From contig NZ_JARVKY010000019.1 of assembly GCF_029813785.1 (NCBI RefSeq), positions 124,001 to 188,000 on the forward strand: a DNA stretch of 64,000 nt, read 5' to 3'. This stretch comes from Streptomyces sp. DH41 (lineage in GTDB: Bacteria > Actinomycetota > Actinomycetes > Streptomycetales > Streptomycetaceae). Under the pieces are notes generated by a model that saw only the letters and a program-made list of their open reading frames with translations, had not been told where the DNA came from and searched no databases. Made by a program: the position numbers and the translations under genes. Positions 42,935 through 52,752 of the stretch are shown in pieces (within the stretch, counting starts at the first letter, position 1; each line of letters opens with the position of its first letter).

Positions 42935-45355
42935 TCAGCGTCCCAGGCGTCCGCGCACCATGCCGACCAGTGAGTTGACTTCCTCGATGCGCATACGGCG
43001 GGCGGCGATGAAGAAGACGCCGAACAGGAGCACCCCGCCGGCCAGCAGCGCGGCGAACGATCCGAGGACGCCCTGGCCGAGCGCGCGGCTGATCGCGTAG
43101 CAGGCCGCGCCGCTGATCAGGGCGGCCGGGACGGACGCGATGCACAGCCGGGCGTAGGTCCGCAGGACCCGGGCGCCGTCGAGGTCCCCGCCGAGCCGCT
43201 TGCGCAGCCTGCGCCAGGCGATGCCCACACCGATCACGTAGGCCAGCCCGTAGGACGCGGCCATGCCGACGACGGCCCAGCGTGAGGGCAGCAGCAGGTA
43301 ACACAGTGCCGAGGCAGTGGCGTTGACCACGGCCACGATGACGGTGTTGTAGAAGGGCGTCCGGGTGTCCTCGTAGGCGTAGAAGGCGCGCAGGACGACG
43401 TACTGCACGGAGTACGGGATGAGGCCGAGGCCGAAGGCCATCAGCATGTAGCCCATGTTGGTGGCTTCGCTGGTACCCGACGAGCCGAACATGAGCGTGC
43501 ACATCGGGATGCCGAGAGAGACGAACCCGAAGGAGACGGGAACGATCGCGACGGCTGTAGTGCGCAGGCCCTGGGAGATGTCGTCCCGGATCGCGCCGCC
43601 GTCGTTCTCGGATGCCGAGCGGGAGATGCGGGGCAGCAGGGCGGCCATCAGGGAGACGGTGATGATGGCCTGGGGCAGGCCCCAGATCAGTTGGGCGTTG
43701 GCGTAGGCGGCGAAGCCGGTGCCGTCGACGGGCGACGCCTTGCCTGCGGCGGTGGAGAGCTGGATGACGATCATGGCGCCCGCCTGGTTGGCGAGGACGA
43801 ACAGGACCGTCCACTTGGCGAGGGTGATCGCCTTGCCGAGTCCGTGGCCCTTCCAGTCGAACCGAAGCCGAAGCTTGAAGCCCGTCTCCCGCAGGTACGG
43901 GAGCATGGCCAGGGCCTGCACGATGAGGCCGAGCAGCACTCCGATGCCGAGCAGCCGCTCGCCCTCCGGCGGGATGCTCGTGACCTTCATCCCCGAGCTT
44001 TCCGCGGTGCCGTAGACCCAGATGAACATCCCGAGTGTCACGATGATGACGATGTTGTTCAGGACCGGGGTCCACATCATCGCGCCGAACCTGCCGCGGG
44101 CGTTGAGGATCTGCCCCATCACCACGTGGAGGCCCATGAAGAAGATCGAGGGCAGGAAGTAGCGGACGAAGGTGATACCGACCTCGTTCGCGGCCGGGTC
44201 ACTGGCGACGGGGTTGGACAGGAGCCGGATCAGGAGTGGCGCGGCGAAGAGCGTGATCACGGTGAGCGCGCCGAGCGCCACCATGACGAGGGTCAGCAGG
44301 CGGTTGGCGTAGGCCTCGCCGCCGTCCTCGTCGTCCTTCATGGCCCGTACGAGCTGCGGTACGAAGACCGAGTTGAGGCCGCCACCGACGGTGAGGATGT
44401 AGATCATCGTCGGCAGTTGGTAGGCGACCTGGAAGGTGTCGCCGAGCAGCCCGACACCCAGCGCCGAGACGATCAGTGCCGACCGGATGAACCCGGTCAG
44501 CCGGGACACCATCGTGCCCGCCGCCATCACGGCGCTCGACTTCAGCAGACCTCCCGCGCGTCCGCCCTTCTTGGGGGCGGCCGGCGGGGCAGCGGGCTCG
44601 GGTTCCAGGAGAGGTGCCTCGGCCGCTTCCGGAGTGGGAGCCACCGCGTACTGCCCCGGTGCGGGCGCCGCGTGCTGCCCGGGCGTCGGAGCGGGGCCGC
44701 CGTACTGGCCGTGCGCCGAAGCGTTTCCGTAGGGATCGGGGCCCTGGTGCCCACCGTACTGGCCGTGCGCCGGAGCGTGTCCGTACGGGGCGGGGCCCTG
44801 GTGCCCGCCGTACTGGCCCGGCCCCGGCGTCCCGCCGTACTGCCCTGGGGCGGGGACGGAGGCCTGGTCGTCGTAGGCGGGGTGGCCGCCGCCCTGCTGC
44901 TGGTCGCGGAACAGGTGGGCGAAGGCGTCGGGCTCGTGGCGCTGCTCGCCGGCCTGGGTGACCAGGTCGTCCACGCCGACGAACTGGGTGGTCCGCGGGT
45001 CGTCGCCGTACGGCAGGTACTGCGTCGGTCCCTCGGGTTCGGGGGCCGGGGTCTGGGCCCAGACGCGCGGGTCGGGGGCGTAGGGCGACTGGGAGGGCTG
45101 GGAGTACAGCGGCTGCTGCGGCGGGTACGTGCCCGGCGGCGGCGGTGGGTGCGCGGCGCGGTCGTAGAGAGCCTCGGAGACCGGGTCCTGGGCGGAGAGG
45201 TCCTGCGCCCGGTAGGGATCCTGGTCGTAGGCATCCTGGAGATACATGTCCGCGGGCTGCTGCGGCGGTGTCTGGCCGGGGTCGGGCGGCGGACCCTCGG
45301 AGTGACCCGAGCCGTCCACGGCCTGACCGCGGTCACCGTCGTACGGCGCGTTCAT
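42935..45355 (-). CDS. murJ: Lipid II flippase MurJ (MviN)
   Basis: 806 residues. The N-terminal 265 residues are disordered, rich in Pro, Gln, Gly and Tyr, with repeats such as GQYGGHQGPAPYG. From SSAVMAAGTMVSRLTGF on, about 14 membrane helices follow, including AYQLPTMIYILTVGGGLNSVF and the RxxxAxxY pieces of the MOP family. It should flip lipid II for peptidoglycan synthesis. First helix at about residue 275. Between DUF6049 and the pseudokinase genes on the minus strand. Confidence 0.95.
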   Translation of the reverse strand: MNAPYDGDRGQAVDGSGHSEGPPPDPGQTPPQQPADMYLQDAYDQDPYRAQDLSAQDPVSEALYDRAAHPPPPPGTYPPQQPLYSQPSQSPYAPDPRVWAQTPAPEPEGPTQYLPYGDDPRTTQFVGVDDLVTQAGEQRHEPDAFAHLFRDQQQGGGHPAYDDQASVPAPGQYGGTPGPGQYGGHQGPAPYGHAPAHGQYGGHQGPDPYGNASAHGQYGGPAPTPGQHAAPAPGQYAVAPTPEAAEAPLLEPEPAAPPAAPKKGGRAGGLLKSSAVMAAGTMVSRLTGFIRSALIVSALGVGLLGDTFQVAYQLPTMIYILTVGGGLNSVFVPQLVRAMKDDEDGGEAYANRLLTLVMVALGALTVITLFAAPLLIRLLSNPVASDPAANEVGITFVRYFLPSIFFMGLHVVMGQILNARGRFGAMMWTPVLNNIVIIVTLGMFIWVYGTAESSGMKVTSIPPEGERLLGIGVLLGLIVQALAMLPYLRETGFKLRLRFDWKGHGLGKAITLAKWTVLFVLANQAGAMIVIQLSTAAGKASPVDGTGFAAYANAQLIWGLPQAIITVSLMAALLPRISRSASENDGGAIRDDISQGLRTTAVAIVPVSFGFVSLGIPMCTLMFGSSGTSEATNMGYMLMAFGLGLIPYSVQYVVLRAFYAYEDTRTPFYNTVIVAVVNATASALCYLLLPSRWAVVGMAASYGLAYVIGVGIAWRRLRKRLGGDLDGARVLRTYARLCIASVPAALISGAACYAISRALGQGVLGSFAALLAGGVLLFGVFFIAARRMRIEEVNSLVGMVRGRLGR

Positions 45356-45399
45356 GGTTACCCCACCTCATCGTCCCGGGCCCACCGGCCACGACATCC

Positions 45400-47814
45400 T
45401 CAACGGTCCACTCTCTCACCCGTGCCGGACGGGTCGGCGCTTTCCGCTGCGGTGTCCGGTGTCGGGTCACTCGGCTGCTCCGGGTCGCCTGCCCGAGGGT
45501 GTGCCTCGGACTCCTTGTGGGGACGTTCGCCGGGGTCTTCCGGGTTCTCCGGACCGGCCTCGGAGTCCTCGGAGACCTTCGAGTCCTCGGGCTCCTCCGC
45601 CTCGCCGGTCTCGTTCTTCTCGGCGTCGCGGGCCGCGGCCCGCTTGCGCTGCGTGTACATCCGGAAGCCGGCGAGGACGAGCAGCAGGACACCGCCGCCG
45701 ATGACGAGCATCACCGTGGCGGTGATCTCGGTGACCTTCACGTCGAAGGTGACGGGCTCGCCGTACTTCCGCCCGTCCATCGTGTACAGCTGGGCGATCA
45801 CCGTCGCCCGGCCGTTGGCGTTGGCCGACGTGGTGAACTTCACCGACTGGCTGTGGCCGCCGGAGACCGAGATCGGCTGCTCTTCGTAGTCGGCGCCGTC
45901 GATCTCGAGGCGCGTCGGGTTCGTCGAGGTGAGCCGCAGGACCAGGGGGCCGACGTCCTGCACCAGGTTGTTCTGCACCGTCACGGGGATCGTGGCGCTG
46001 CGACCGGAGAGCTTCGTCTCCGACTTCTCGATGAGTTTGACCCGGCCGGTCAGCCCGTCGAGGTACGACTTCACGCCGGTGCGGTAGGACTCCGCCTCGT
46101 CGGCCCGGCCTCGCCACGACGCGGACATCTCCCGGTTCAGGGCGCGTCCGAAGGGGGTCGCCACCCGGGACGGGTCCGACAGGACGACCTTGAAGTTGTC
46201 GAGCGTGTCCTGTGTACGGGCGATCTGCAGGAACGCCGACCGGGGCAGCTCCTTCCTGCGCAGCGCCGCGGGATAGGAGGAGGCCGCCGGCACCTTCGTG
46301 GTGGCGTCCGGGTCCGGCTTGGCCGCCGCGGCCGCCGCCAGCTTCTGGGTCTCGGACCAGGTGCCGTCCTGCAGCGCCCGCAGCGCCTCGGCCATCGCGC
46401 GTGCCTGGCTCCCGGAGGGCATGCGCTGCGGGGCGATGACGACGCTGCGCTGCGTGCCGGTCTGGAGGTTCAGGGCGAGGCTCTGGGCGAGGAACCGCTG
46501 TACCGCGAGCGTGGACGCGGAGGCCTTCGTCAGGTCCCCTTCGAACGCCCTGGACATCCGGGCGTCCGCGACGACGGCCGTCGTGCCTCCCCCGATGGGG
46601 CGGGCCGCGGAAGGCGTGTAGGGCAGGCCGCTGGTCTCCTTGAGGCTGTCGCTGCGGGCGATCACCTTGTCGGCGCCCGCGGAGGTGGCGACCTTGACGA
46701 TCGACCGGTCGACGGCGCCGTCCACGGGCCAGGCGAAGTCGGTGCTGGGCTTCACGTGGAGGATCGGCCCGACCGTGTCGTCGATGACGTCCGTGGCGCT
46801 CTTCAGCTGGTTCAGCGAGCCGGTGACGTCCGTGCCGTTGTGGGCCAGGGAGGCCAGGTCCGGGTCGGCGTAGGGCAGGGCGACGACCTCCTCGTCGGCC
46901 ACCGCGTCCTGCAGCTCGGCAAGCCACTGTTTGGCGACCGCCTGATGGGTGCCCGCGACGGTCTTGTCGCCGTCCCGGACGCTGTAGCTGCCCGTCATCG
47001 CGTCGACGGAGGCCAGCAGGTCCGGGTCGACCACCCAGGTGACGTCGAGGTCCTTGCCCAGCGTCACCATCTGGTTCAGGCGGCCCCCGGGGGAGATCTC
47101 CTTGGCCAGGTCGTCGTTGAGGAAGACCGGCGTCTGCTCGTCGTTCGGTCCGGTCTCGGCGGCCATGTGGGTGGTCGACACGAGCGGCCACAGAGCCGTC
47201 GTCTTCGTCCTGGGGTCGGCCCCGTCGGGCTGCCAGGGCAGGAAGGTCCGCTGGATGCCGAGGATCTGCTCCCACGGCTGCGCGGAGGTCTCACCGGAGA
47301 GCGAGACGGCGAATTCGTAGACGCCGTCCCCGCCGAGGTCCAGGTCGTCGACCGGCACGGAGATGTTGAAGTGCTCGGCGACACCGGGGGTGAGCTTGTC
47401 GAACTTCTCGGTGTACTTGTCGTCGATCTCCGGGGCGATGGACCCCTGGAGATCGTCACTGTCCTTCGCGATCGCGTCGAGGGACGAGCGGGTGTTGACC
47501 TCGGGTCCCACACGCAGGCCCACGTGTGCGTCGGTGACGGTCTGCTTGCCGTTGTTCGTCACGGTGCCGGACACGGTCACCGTGTCCCCGTCCGTGGGCG
47601 CGGAGGGGGTGAGCGAGTCGACGGCGACGGCCACCGAGCCCGAATCGGCGTCGGCCTTGGCGGCGGACTGCCCGTCGGCGTGTGCCGGGCCCGCGGCCGG
47701 CAGCTGGACCAGTCCGGCCAGCAGTGGAGTCCCGGCGAGCAGCGCCGTGGTGCGCCGTAGCCACCGGCGGGCAGGTGAGGGACTGGTCCCCTGGAAGTCT
47801 GCCGCCTCGGCCAC
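45400..47814 (-). CDS. DUF6049 family secreted membrane protein
   Basis: 804 residues from GTG 47814. Signal peptide (RTTALLAGTPLLAGLVQLPAAG then AHADG), then extracellular beta-rich domains with a GLRVGPEVNTRSSL block and a region resembling a surface-exposed enzyme fold. One C-terminal membrane helix (ITATVMLVIGGGVLLLVLAGF) and a basic, acidic, Glu/Pro-rich tail. Always beside murJ in actinobacteria; function unknown but likely wall-linked. Ends 44 bases before murJ. Confidence 0.85.
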   Translation of the reverse strand: MAEAADFQGTSPSPARRWLRRTTALLAGTPLLAGLVQLPAAGPAHADGQSAAKADADSGSVAVAVDSLTPSAPTDGDTVTVSGTVTNNGKQTVTDAHVGLRVGPEVNTRSSLDAIAKDSDDLQGSIAPEIDDKYTEKFDKLTPGVAEHFNISVPVDDLDLGGDGVYEFAVSLSGETSAQPWEQILGIQRTFLPWQPDGADPRTKTTALWPLVSTTHMAAETGPNDEQTPVFLNDDLAKEISPGGRLNQMVTLGKDLDVTWVVDPDLLASVDAMTGSYSVRDGDKTVAGTHQAVAKQWLAELQDAVADEEVVALPYADPDLASLAHNGTDVTGSLNQLKSATDVIDDTVGPILHVKPSTDFAWPVDGAVDRSIVKVATSAGADKVIARSDSLKETSGLPYTPSAARPIGGGTTAVVADARMSRAFEGDLTKASASTLAVQRFLAQSLALNLQTGTQRSVVIAPQRMPSGSQARAMAEALRALQDGTWSETQKLAAAAAAKPDPDATTKVPAASSYPAALRRKELPRSAFLQIARTQDTLDNFKVVLSDPSRVATPFGRALNREMSASWRGRADEAESYRTGVKSYLDGLTGRVKLIEKSETKLSGRSATIPVTVQNNLVQDVGPLVLRLTSTNPTRLEIDGADYEEQPISVSGGHSQSVKFTTSANANGRATVIAQLYTMDGRKYGEPVTFDVKVTEITATVMLVIGGGVLLLVLAGFRMYTQRKRAAARDAEKNETGEAEEPEDSKVSEDSEAGPENPEDPGERPHKESEAHPRAGDPEQPSDPTPDTAAESADPSGTGERVDR

Positions 47815-48048
47815 GCGCTCGCCCGTCCCTCGTCGTCGTCAGTGGTCGTCGGAATGTGCGTCCACGCATGGTAACGATGCGCGCCGAGGGGAAGTGCCGC
47901 GGAGTACGCCACAAGATCCGCCACGGTGCGGAGCCGCACCGTGTGTGCGTCTACAAAGGTAGCGCCGTGGAAGTGGGGGATCCGGTGTGTGATCACTCCG
48001 ATCAACGGGGGCGCCGGTGTCCGCCCGGGCCACGTACCCTGTTCTGTT

Positions 48049-49518
48049 GTGCCGAACGCCAACGAACTCAGCCCCAGTGCCCCCAGCCAGGAGCAGCGTC
48101 GCGCGGTGAGTGAACCGCTGCGGGTGGCCCCTGTCGCCGACGACCTCGCCCGCCGCTTTCAGGAGGCCGGGTTCTCTCTTGCCCTGGTGGGCGGCTCGGT
48201 CCGGGACGCGATGCTCGGCCGGCTCGGCAACGACCTGGACTTCACGACGGACGCCCGCCCGCAGGACGTCCTGAGGATCATGCGGCCCTGGGCGGATGCC
48301 GTCTGGGAGGTCGGGATCGCGTTCGGCACGGTGGGGGCGCAGAAGGAGGCCCGCGTCGGTGACGCCGATCGGAGCTGGCAGATCGAGGTGACCACCTACC
48401 GGTCGGAGGCGTACGACCGCACCTCGCGCAAGCCCGAGGTGTCCTACGGAGACTCCATCGAGGAAGACCTCGTCCGGCGGGACTTCACTGTGAACGCCAT
48501 GGCGGTCGCGCTTCCGGAGAAGAAGTTCATCGATCCGTACGGCGGCCTCGACGATCTCGCGGCGCGTGTGCTGCGTACTCCGGGCACCCCCGAGGAGTCC
48601 TTCTCGGACGATCCGCTCCGGATGATGCGGGCCGCGCGCTTCGCCGCGCAGCTGGACTTCGAGGTGGCTCCCGAGGTGGTCGCGGCCATGAAGGACATGG
48701 CCGGACGCATCGACATCGTCTCGGCCGAGCGGGTCAGGGACGAGCTGAACAAGCTGATTCTCTCCCCTCACCCGCGCAAGGGTCTGTCCTTGCTGGTGGA
48801 GACCGGCATCGCCGAGCGGGTCCTGCCGGAGCTGCCGGCGCTGCGCCTGGAGCGGGACGAGCACCACCGGCACAAGGACGTCTACGACCACACGCTCATC
48901 GTCCTGGAGCAGGCGATGGACCTGGAGAGCGAGGGCCCCGACCTGACCCTCCGCCTGGCCGCCCTGCTGCATGACATCGGAAAGCCGCGTACACGCCGTT
49001 TCGAGACGGACGGCCGGGTCTCGTTCCACCACCACGAAGTGGTCGGGGCGAAGATGACGAAGAAGCGCATGACGGCGCTCAAGTACTCCAACGACCTGGT
49101 GAAGGACGTCTCCCGCCTGGTCGAGCTGCACCTGCGTTTCCATGGTTACGGCACGGGTGAGTGGACGGACTCGGCGGTCCGCCGGTATGTCCGGGACGCC
49201 GGTCCGCTGCTCGACCGGCTCCACAAGCTGACCCGTTCGGATTGCACGACCCGCAACAAGCGCAAGGCCTCGGCGCTCTCGCGTGCGTATGACGGCCTGG
49301 AGGAGCGGATCGCGCAGCTGCAGGAGCAGGAGGAGCTGGACGCGATCCGTCCGGACCTGGACGGCAACCAGATCATGGAGATCCTCGGTGTCCGCCCCGG
49401 GCCGGCCGTCGGTCAGGCCTACAAGTACCTGATGGAGCTCCGCCTGGAGAACGGGCCCATGGGGCACGACGCGGCCGTGGCGGCGCTCAAGGAGTGGTGG
49501 GCCGAGCAGGAGGCGTGA
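48049..49518 (+). CDS. pcnA: CCA tRNA nucleotidyltransferase
   Basis: 489 residues from GTG 48049. Class II signature LVGGSVRDAMLGRLGNDLDF, then SYGDSIEEDLVRRDFTVNAMA, RMMRAARFAAQLDF and an HD motif LLHDIGKPRTRRFETDG. Adds and repairs CCA at tRNA 3' ends. A TACCCT -10-like box about 8 bases upstream of the GTG and no ribosome site suggest a leaderless mRNA. Divergent from DUF6049. Confidence 0.95.
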   Translation: MPNANELSPSAPSQEQRRAVSEPLRVAPVADDLARRFQEAGFSLALVGGSVRDAMLGRLGNDLDFTTDARPQDVLRIMRPWADAVWEVGIAFGTVGAQKEARVGDADRSWQIEVTTYRSEAYDRTSRKPEVSYGDSIEEDLVRRDFTVNAMAVALPEKKFIDPYGGLDDLAARVLRTPGTPEESFSDDPLRMMRAARFAAQLDFEVAPEVVAAMKDMAGRIDIVSAERVRDELNKLILSPHPRKGLSLLVETGIAERVLPELPALRLERDEHHRHKDVYDHTLIVLEQAMDLESEGPDLTLRLAALLHDIGKPRTRRFETDGRVSFHHHEVVGAKMTKKRMTALKYSNDLVKDVSRLVELHLRFHGYGTGEWTDSAVRRYVRDAGPLLDRLHKLTRSDCTTRNKRKASALSRAYDGLEERIAQLQEQEELDAIRPDLDGNQIMEILGVRPGPAVGQAYKYLMELRLENGPMGHDAAVAALKEWWAEQEA

Positions 49519-49536
49519 GTCGTGGACCGGGGTCAT

Positions 49537-49550
49537 GTTTCACGTGAAAC
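49537..49550. promoter_or_regulatory. parS site
   Basis: Perfect palindrome 18 bases after the pcnA stop in a convergent gap. Confidence 0.95.
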
Positions 49551-49589
49551 GTGGCCCCCGCTGACCAGGCGTGAGGGTTCGGGCATGCG

Positions 49590-49623
49590 AAGGGGCGGTG
49601 TTTCCCGTGAAACACCGCCCCTT
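49590..49623. terminator. Terminator hairpin with parS-like loop
   Basis: 14-bp arms AAGGGGCGGTGTTT (49590-49603) and AAACACCGCCCCTT (49610-49623) with a 6-base loop. Convergent gap of pcnA and the LppU-like gene. It contains the parS-like site at 49600. Confidence 0.9.
49600..49613. promoter_or_regulatory. Degenerate parS in terminator hairpin
   Basis: GTTTCCCGTGAAAC, one mismatch from the palindrome, forming the top of the hairpin stem and loop. Confidence 0.6.
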
Positions 49624-49643
49624 GCGCGTCCGAGACCTCTGTC

Positions 49644-50162
49644 CTACTTCTTGTAGTCCTTCAGGCAGAGCAGGAAGTCGCTGCCGCTACCGCTCTCGGT
49701 GTACGAGTACTGGAAGTCCTTGGCCTTTTCCGAGCACTTGCTCTCGGCGGTGAGGGCGGAGTAGGAGCCCTCGATCTTGGCCAGCACTTCGTACTGGGCC
49801 TTCGCGTCACCGCAGTCGACGACCTCGAGGTCCGGGTCGCTGTCGCTGCTGCTGCCGCGGTGCATGCAGTCGCCGACCGCTGCGGTGGTGGCGTCGTCCC
49901 GGCTGGCGAGGTAACCACCCACGGCCACGCCGACGACGATCACGGCGATGACGATGTTCTTGATCGTCTTGAAGCTCAGCTTGCGGGCCGGCTGCGGCGG
50001 GACCGGGGCGTACGGTGCACCCTGCTGGGGGAAGCCGGGCTGGCCAGGCTGCTGCGGGAGCCCCGGCTGGCCCTGGGCGTACGGGTTCTGTCCCTGCGGC
50101 TGCTGCGGAGCCTGCGGCTGGCCCTGGGCGTACGGGTTGCCCTGAGGCGGTGGAGTGGTCAC
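49644..50162 (-). CDS. LppU/SCO3897 family membrane protein
   Basis: 172 residues from GTG 50162 with AGGGGGA upstream. Gln/Pro-rich N-terminus with PQGNPYAQGQPQAPQQPQ-type repeats, one membrane helix (IKNIVIAVIVVGVAVGGYL), then an external domain with four cysteines (VGDCMHRG, VVDCGDAK, SKCSEKAK, LLCLKDYKK). Such domains in the LppU family are of unknown role. Confidence 0.8.
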   Translation of the reverse strand: MTTPPPQGNPYAQGQPQAPQQPQGQNPYAQGQPGLPQQPGQPGFPQQGAPYAPVPPQPARKLSFKTIKNIVIAVIVVGVAVGGYLASRDDATTAAVGDCMHRGSSSDSDPDLEVVDCGDAKAQYEVLAKIEGSYSALTAESKCSEKAKDFQYSYTESGSGSDFLLCLKDYKK

Positions 50163-50284
50163 TGGGGGTCCCCCTGAAACATAGGTGCGTGTCGCGAGCA
50201 TGACGCGAATAAGACGCACGTAAGCTACCGGGTTCCGCTGACATCCCTGTAGCCCGTTGGGGCTCTGTGTCACTGATGTGACAC

Positions 50285-51547
50285 TTACTGAGTGTCAAAC
50301 CGGGCCATAGCCGCCGCAACCGCTCCGTAGATCGCGGCGACTGTCACGATCAGCGTCACCGATCGGCCGTCCGGCGGCAGCATCAGCGCGGCCACCCCGG
50401 CGGCGCCGACGAAGGCGACGTTGAACAACACGTCGTAGACGGAAAAGATCCGGCCACGGAACGCGTCGTCGACCGAGGACTGCACGACCGTGTCGGTCGC
50501 GATCTTCGCTCCCTGCGTCGTCAGGCCCAGGACGAACGCGGCCGCGAGCAGCGGCACGGTGGCGAACGGCAGACCGAGCGCCGGCACCAGCACCGTGGCG
50601 GCCGCGGCGCACACGGCCATCCAGCGGCCGGGCCCGAGCCGCCCCGCCGCCCACGGGGTGATCACCGCGGCCGCGAAGAACCCCGCGCCGGAGACGCCCA
50701 GCGCCAGACCGAGGAGGGCGAGCCCCTCGTCCGTGTCCGAGGTCAGGGTGTACCGGCACAACATCAGCAGCATGACCAGCAGGGCGCCGTAGCAGAACCG
50801 CATCAGCGTCATGCCCGCGAGCGACCAGGCCGCTTCCCGGCGTGCGGGTGCGGCGAGATGACGTACTCCCGCCACCAGGTCGCGGGCGGTGCCGGCGAGG
50901 GCGGAGGCCAGCCGGGGCGGCACGAGCGTGCGGTCGGGGCCCAGCAGTTCCACGGCGATGCGCAGCGAGGCCAGTGCCCCGCACAGGTACAGGGCGGCCC
51001 CGAGCAGCACCACGGCGGCATCGGAGTCCGCGAACACGAGGCGTACGACGAAGGCGAGCCCGCCGCCCGCCGTCGCGGCGAGGGTGCCGGCGGTCGGGGA
51101 GAGCGAGTTGGCGATCACCAGACGCTCGGCGTCGACCACGCGCGGCAGTGCGGCGGACAGACCCGCGAGGACGAAGCGGTTGACGGCGGTGACGCAGAGG
51201 GCCGAGACGTAGAAGAGCCAGTCCGGGACGGAGGCGAAGATCAGCACGGCTGTCACCGAGGCCAGCACGGCCCGCAGCAGGTTGCCGTACAGGAAGACCT
51301 GGCGGCGGCGCCAGCGGTCCAGCAGGACGCCGGCGAAGGGGCCGACCAGGGAGTACGGGAGCAGCAGGACCGCCATCGCGGAGGCGATCGCGGCGGCCGA
51401 GGTCTGTTTCTCCGGTGAGAAGACGACGTAGGTGGCGAGCGCGACCTGGTAGACGCCGTCGGCGCCCTGGGAGAGCAGGCGTACGGCGAGCAGGCGCCGA
51501 AACCCTTCGAGGCGCAGCAGGACGCGCAGGTCACGGACGACGGCCAT
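50285..51547 (-). CDS. Major facilitator superfamily transporter
   Basis: 420 residues from ATG 51547 with GAGG upstream. Roughly 10-12 membrane helices; between helices 2 and 3 the MFS motif A variant FAGVLLDRWRRRQVF. Similar to MFS drug-efflux-like proteins. Substrate unknown. Downstream of ino1 but separated by a terminator. Confidence 0.85.
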   Translation of the reverse strand: MAVVRDLRVLLRLEGFRRLLAVRLLSQGADGVYQVALATYVVFSPEKQTSAAAIASAMAVLLLPYSLVGPFAGVLLDRWRRRQVFLYGNLLRAVLASVTAVLIFASVPDWLFYVSALCVTAVNRFVLAGLSAALPRVVDAERLVIANSLSPTAGTLAATAGGGLAFVVRLVFADSDAAVVLLGAALYLCGALASLRIAVELLGPDRTLVPPRLASALAGTARDLVAGVRHLAAPARREAAWSLAGMTLMRFCYGALLVMLLMLCRYTLTSDTDEGLALLGLALGVSGAGFFAAAVITPWAAGRLGPGRWMAVCAAAATVLVPALGLPFATVPLLAAAFVLGLTTQGAKIATDTVVQSSVDDAFRGRIFSVYDVLFNVAFVGAAGVAALMLPPDGRSVTLIVTVAAIYGAVAAAMARFDTQ

Positions 51548-51571
51548 GGGGCACAGCCTCACATACGGGAA

Positions 51572-51601
51572 GGGTCCCCGGGTCACGCGACCCAGGGACC
51601 C
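51572..51601 (-). terminator. Terminator of ino1
   Basis: Arms GGGTCCC(C)GGGTC (51572-51583) and GACCC(A)GGGACCC (51589-51601), 25 bases after the ino1 stop on the minus strand. Confidence 0.7.
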
Positions 51602-51625
51602 TCGGCGGACCGGAGTCCGGGGTTG

Positions 51626-52708
51626 TCAGCGCTCGACCTCACCCGCGATGAACTTCTCGACGTTCTGACGGGCCTCGTCGTCGAAGTACTGGACCGGCGG
51701 GGACTTCATGAAGTAGCTCGACGCCGACAGGATCGGGCCGCCGATGCCGCGGTCCTTGGCGATCTTCGCCGCGCGCAGGGCGTCGATGATGACACCGGCC
51801 GAGTTCGGGGAGTCCCAGACCTCGAGCTTGTACTCCAGGTTCAGCGGGACGTCACCGAACGCGCGGCCCTCCAGGCGGACGTAGGCCCACTTGCGGTCGT
51901 CCAGCCAGGCCACGTAGTCGGACGGGCCGATGTGGACGTTGTCCGCGCCCAGGTCCCGGTCGGGGATCTGGGAGGTGACGGCCTGCGTCTTGGAGATCTT
52001 CTTGGACTCCAGGCGCTCGCGCTCGAGCATGTTCTTGAAGTCCATGTTGCCGCCGACGTTCAGCTGCATCGTGCGGTCCAGGACGACGCCCCGGTCCTCG
52101 AACAGCTTCGCCATGACGCGGTGCGTGATGGTGGCGCCGACCTGCGACTTGATGTCGTCGCCGACGATCGGGACGCCCGCCTCGGTGAACTTGTCCGCCC
52201 ACTCCTTGGTGCCGGCGATGAAGACCGGGAGGGCGTTGACGAAGGCGACCTTGGCGTCGATGGCGCACTGGGCGTAGTACTTCGCCGCGTCGTCGGAGCC
52301 GACGGGCAGGTAGCAGACGAGGACGTCGACCTGCTTGTCCTTGAGGATCTGGACGATGTCGGCCGGGGCCTCGTCGGACTCCTCGATGGTCTCGCGGTAG
52401 TACTTGCCGAGACCGTCGAGCGTGTGGCCGCGCTGGACCTGGACGCCGCTGTTCGGCACGTCGCAGATCTTGATGGTGTTGTTCTCGGAGGCGCCGATGG
52501 CGTCCGCGAGGTCGAGGCCGACCTTCTTGGCGTCCACGTCGAAGGCGGCGACGAACTCGATGTCACTGACGTGGTAGTCGCCGAACTGGACGTGCATCAG
52601 GCCCGGGACCTTGGACGCCGGGTCGGCGTCCTTGTAGTACTCGACGCCCTGTACCAGCGATGCGGCGCAGTTGCCCACACCGACGATGGCTACGCGAACC
52701 GAACCCAT
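51626..52708 (-). CDS. ino1: Inositol-3-phosphate synthase
   Basis: 360 residues from ATG 52708; the frame also opens at a GTG overlapping the padR stop (GTGA), but the sequence MGSVRVAIVGVGNCAAS from the ATG fits the family start. NAD motif VGVGNCAAS, then VGDDIKSQVGATITHR and LNVGGNMDFKNML. Converts glucose 6-phosphate to inositol 3-phosphate, needed in actinobacteria for mycothiol and phosphatidylinositol. Confidence 0.95.
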   Translation of the reverse strand: MGSVRVAIVGVGNCAASLVQGVEYYKDADPASKVPGLMHVQFGDYHVSDIEFVAAFDVDAKKVGLDLADAIGASENNTIKICDVPNSGVQVQRGHTLDGLGKYYRETIEESDEAPADIVQILKDKQVDVLVCYLPVGSDDAAKYYAQCAIDAKVAFVNALPVFIAGTKEWADKFTEAGVPIVGDDIKSQVGATITHRVMAKLFEDRGVVLDRTMQLNVGGNMDFKNMLERERLESKKISKTQAVTSQIPDRDLGADNVHIGPSDYVAWLDDRKWAYVRLEGRAFGDVPLNLEYKLEVWDSPNSAGVIIDALRAAKIAKDRGIGGPILSASSYFMKSPPVQYFDDEARQNVEKFIAGEVER

Positions 52709-52752
52709 TCCGGTTGCTCCCTGTGTGTACGAGTGAGGCCCTGACTGGGCGC

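Noticed and set aside
43691..45889. 732-codon open frame antisense to murJ
   Set aside because: A shadow; no ribosome site or conserved domain, and it crosses the end of a second real gene.
45145..47760. 871-codon open frame antisense to DUF6049
   Set aside because: A shadow with low-complexity protein; the minus-strand gene has a signal peptide and membrane helix.
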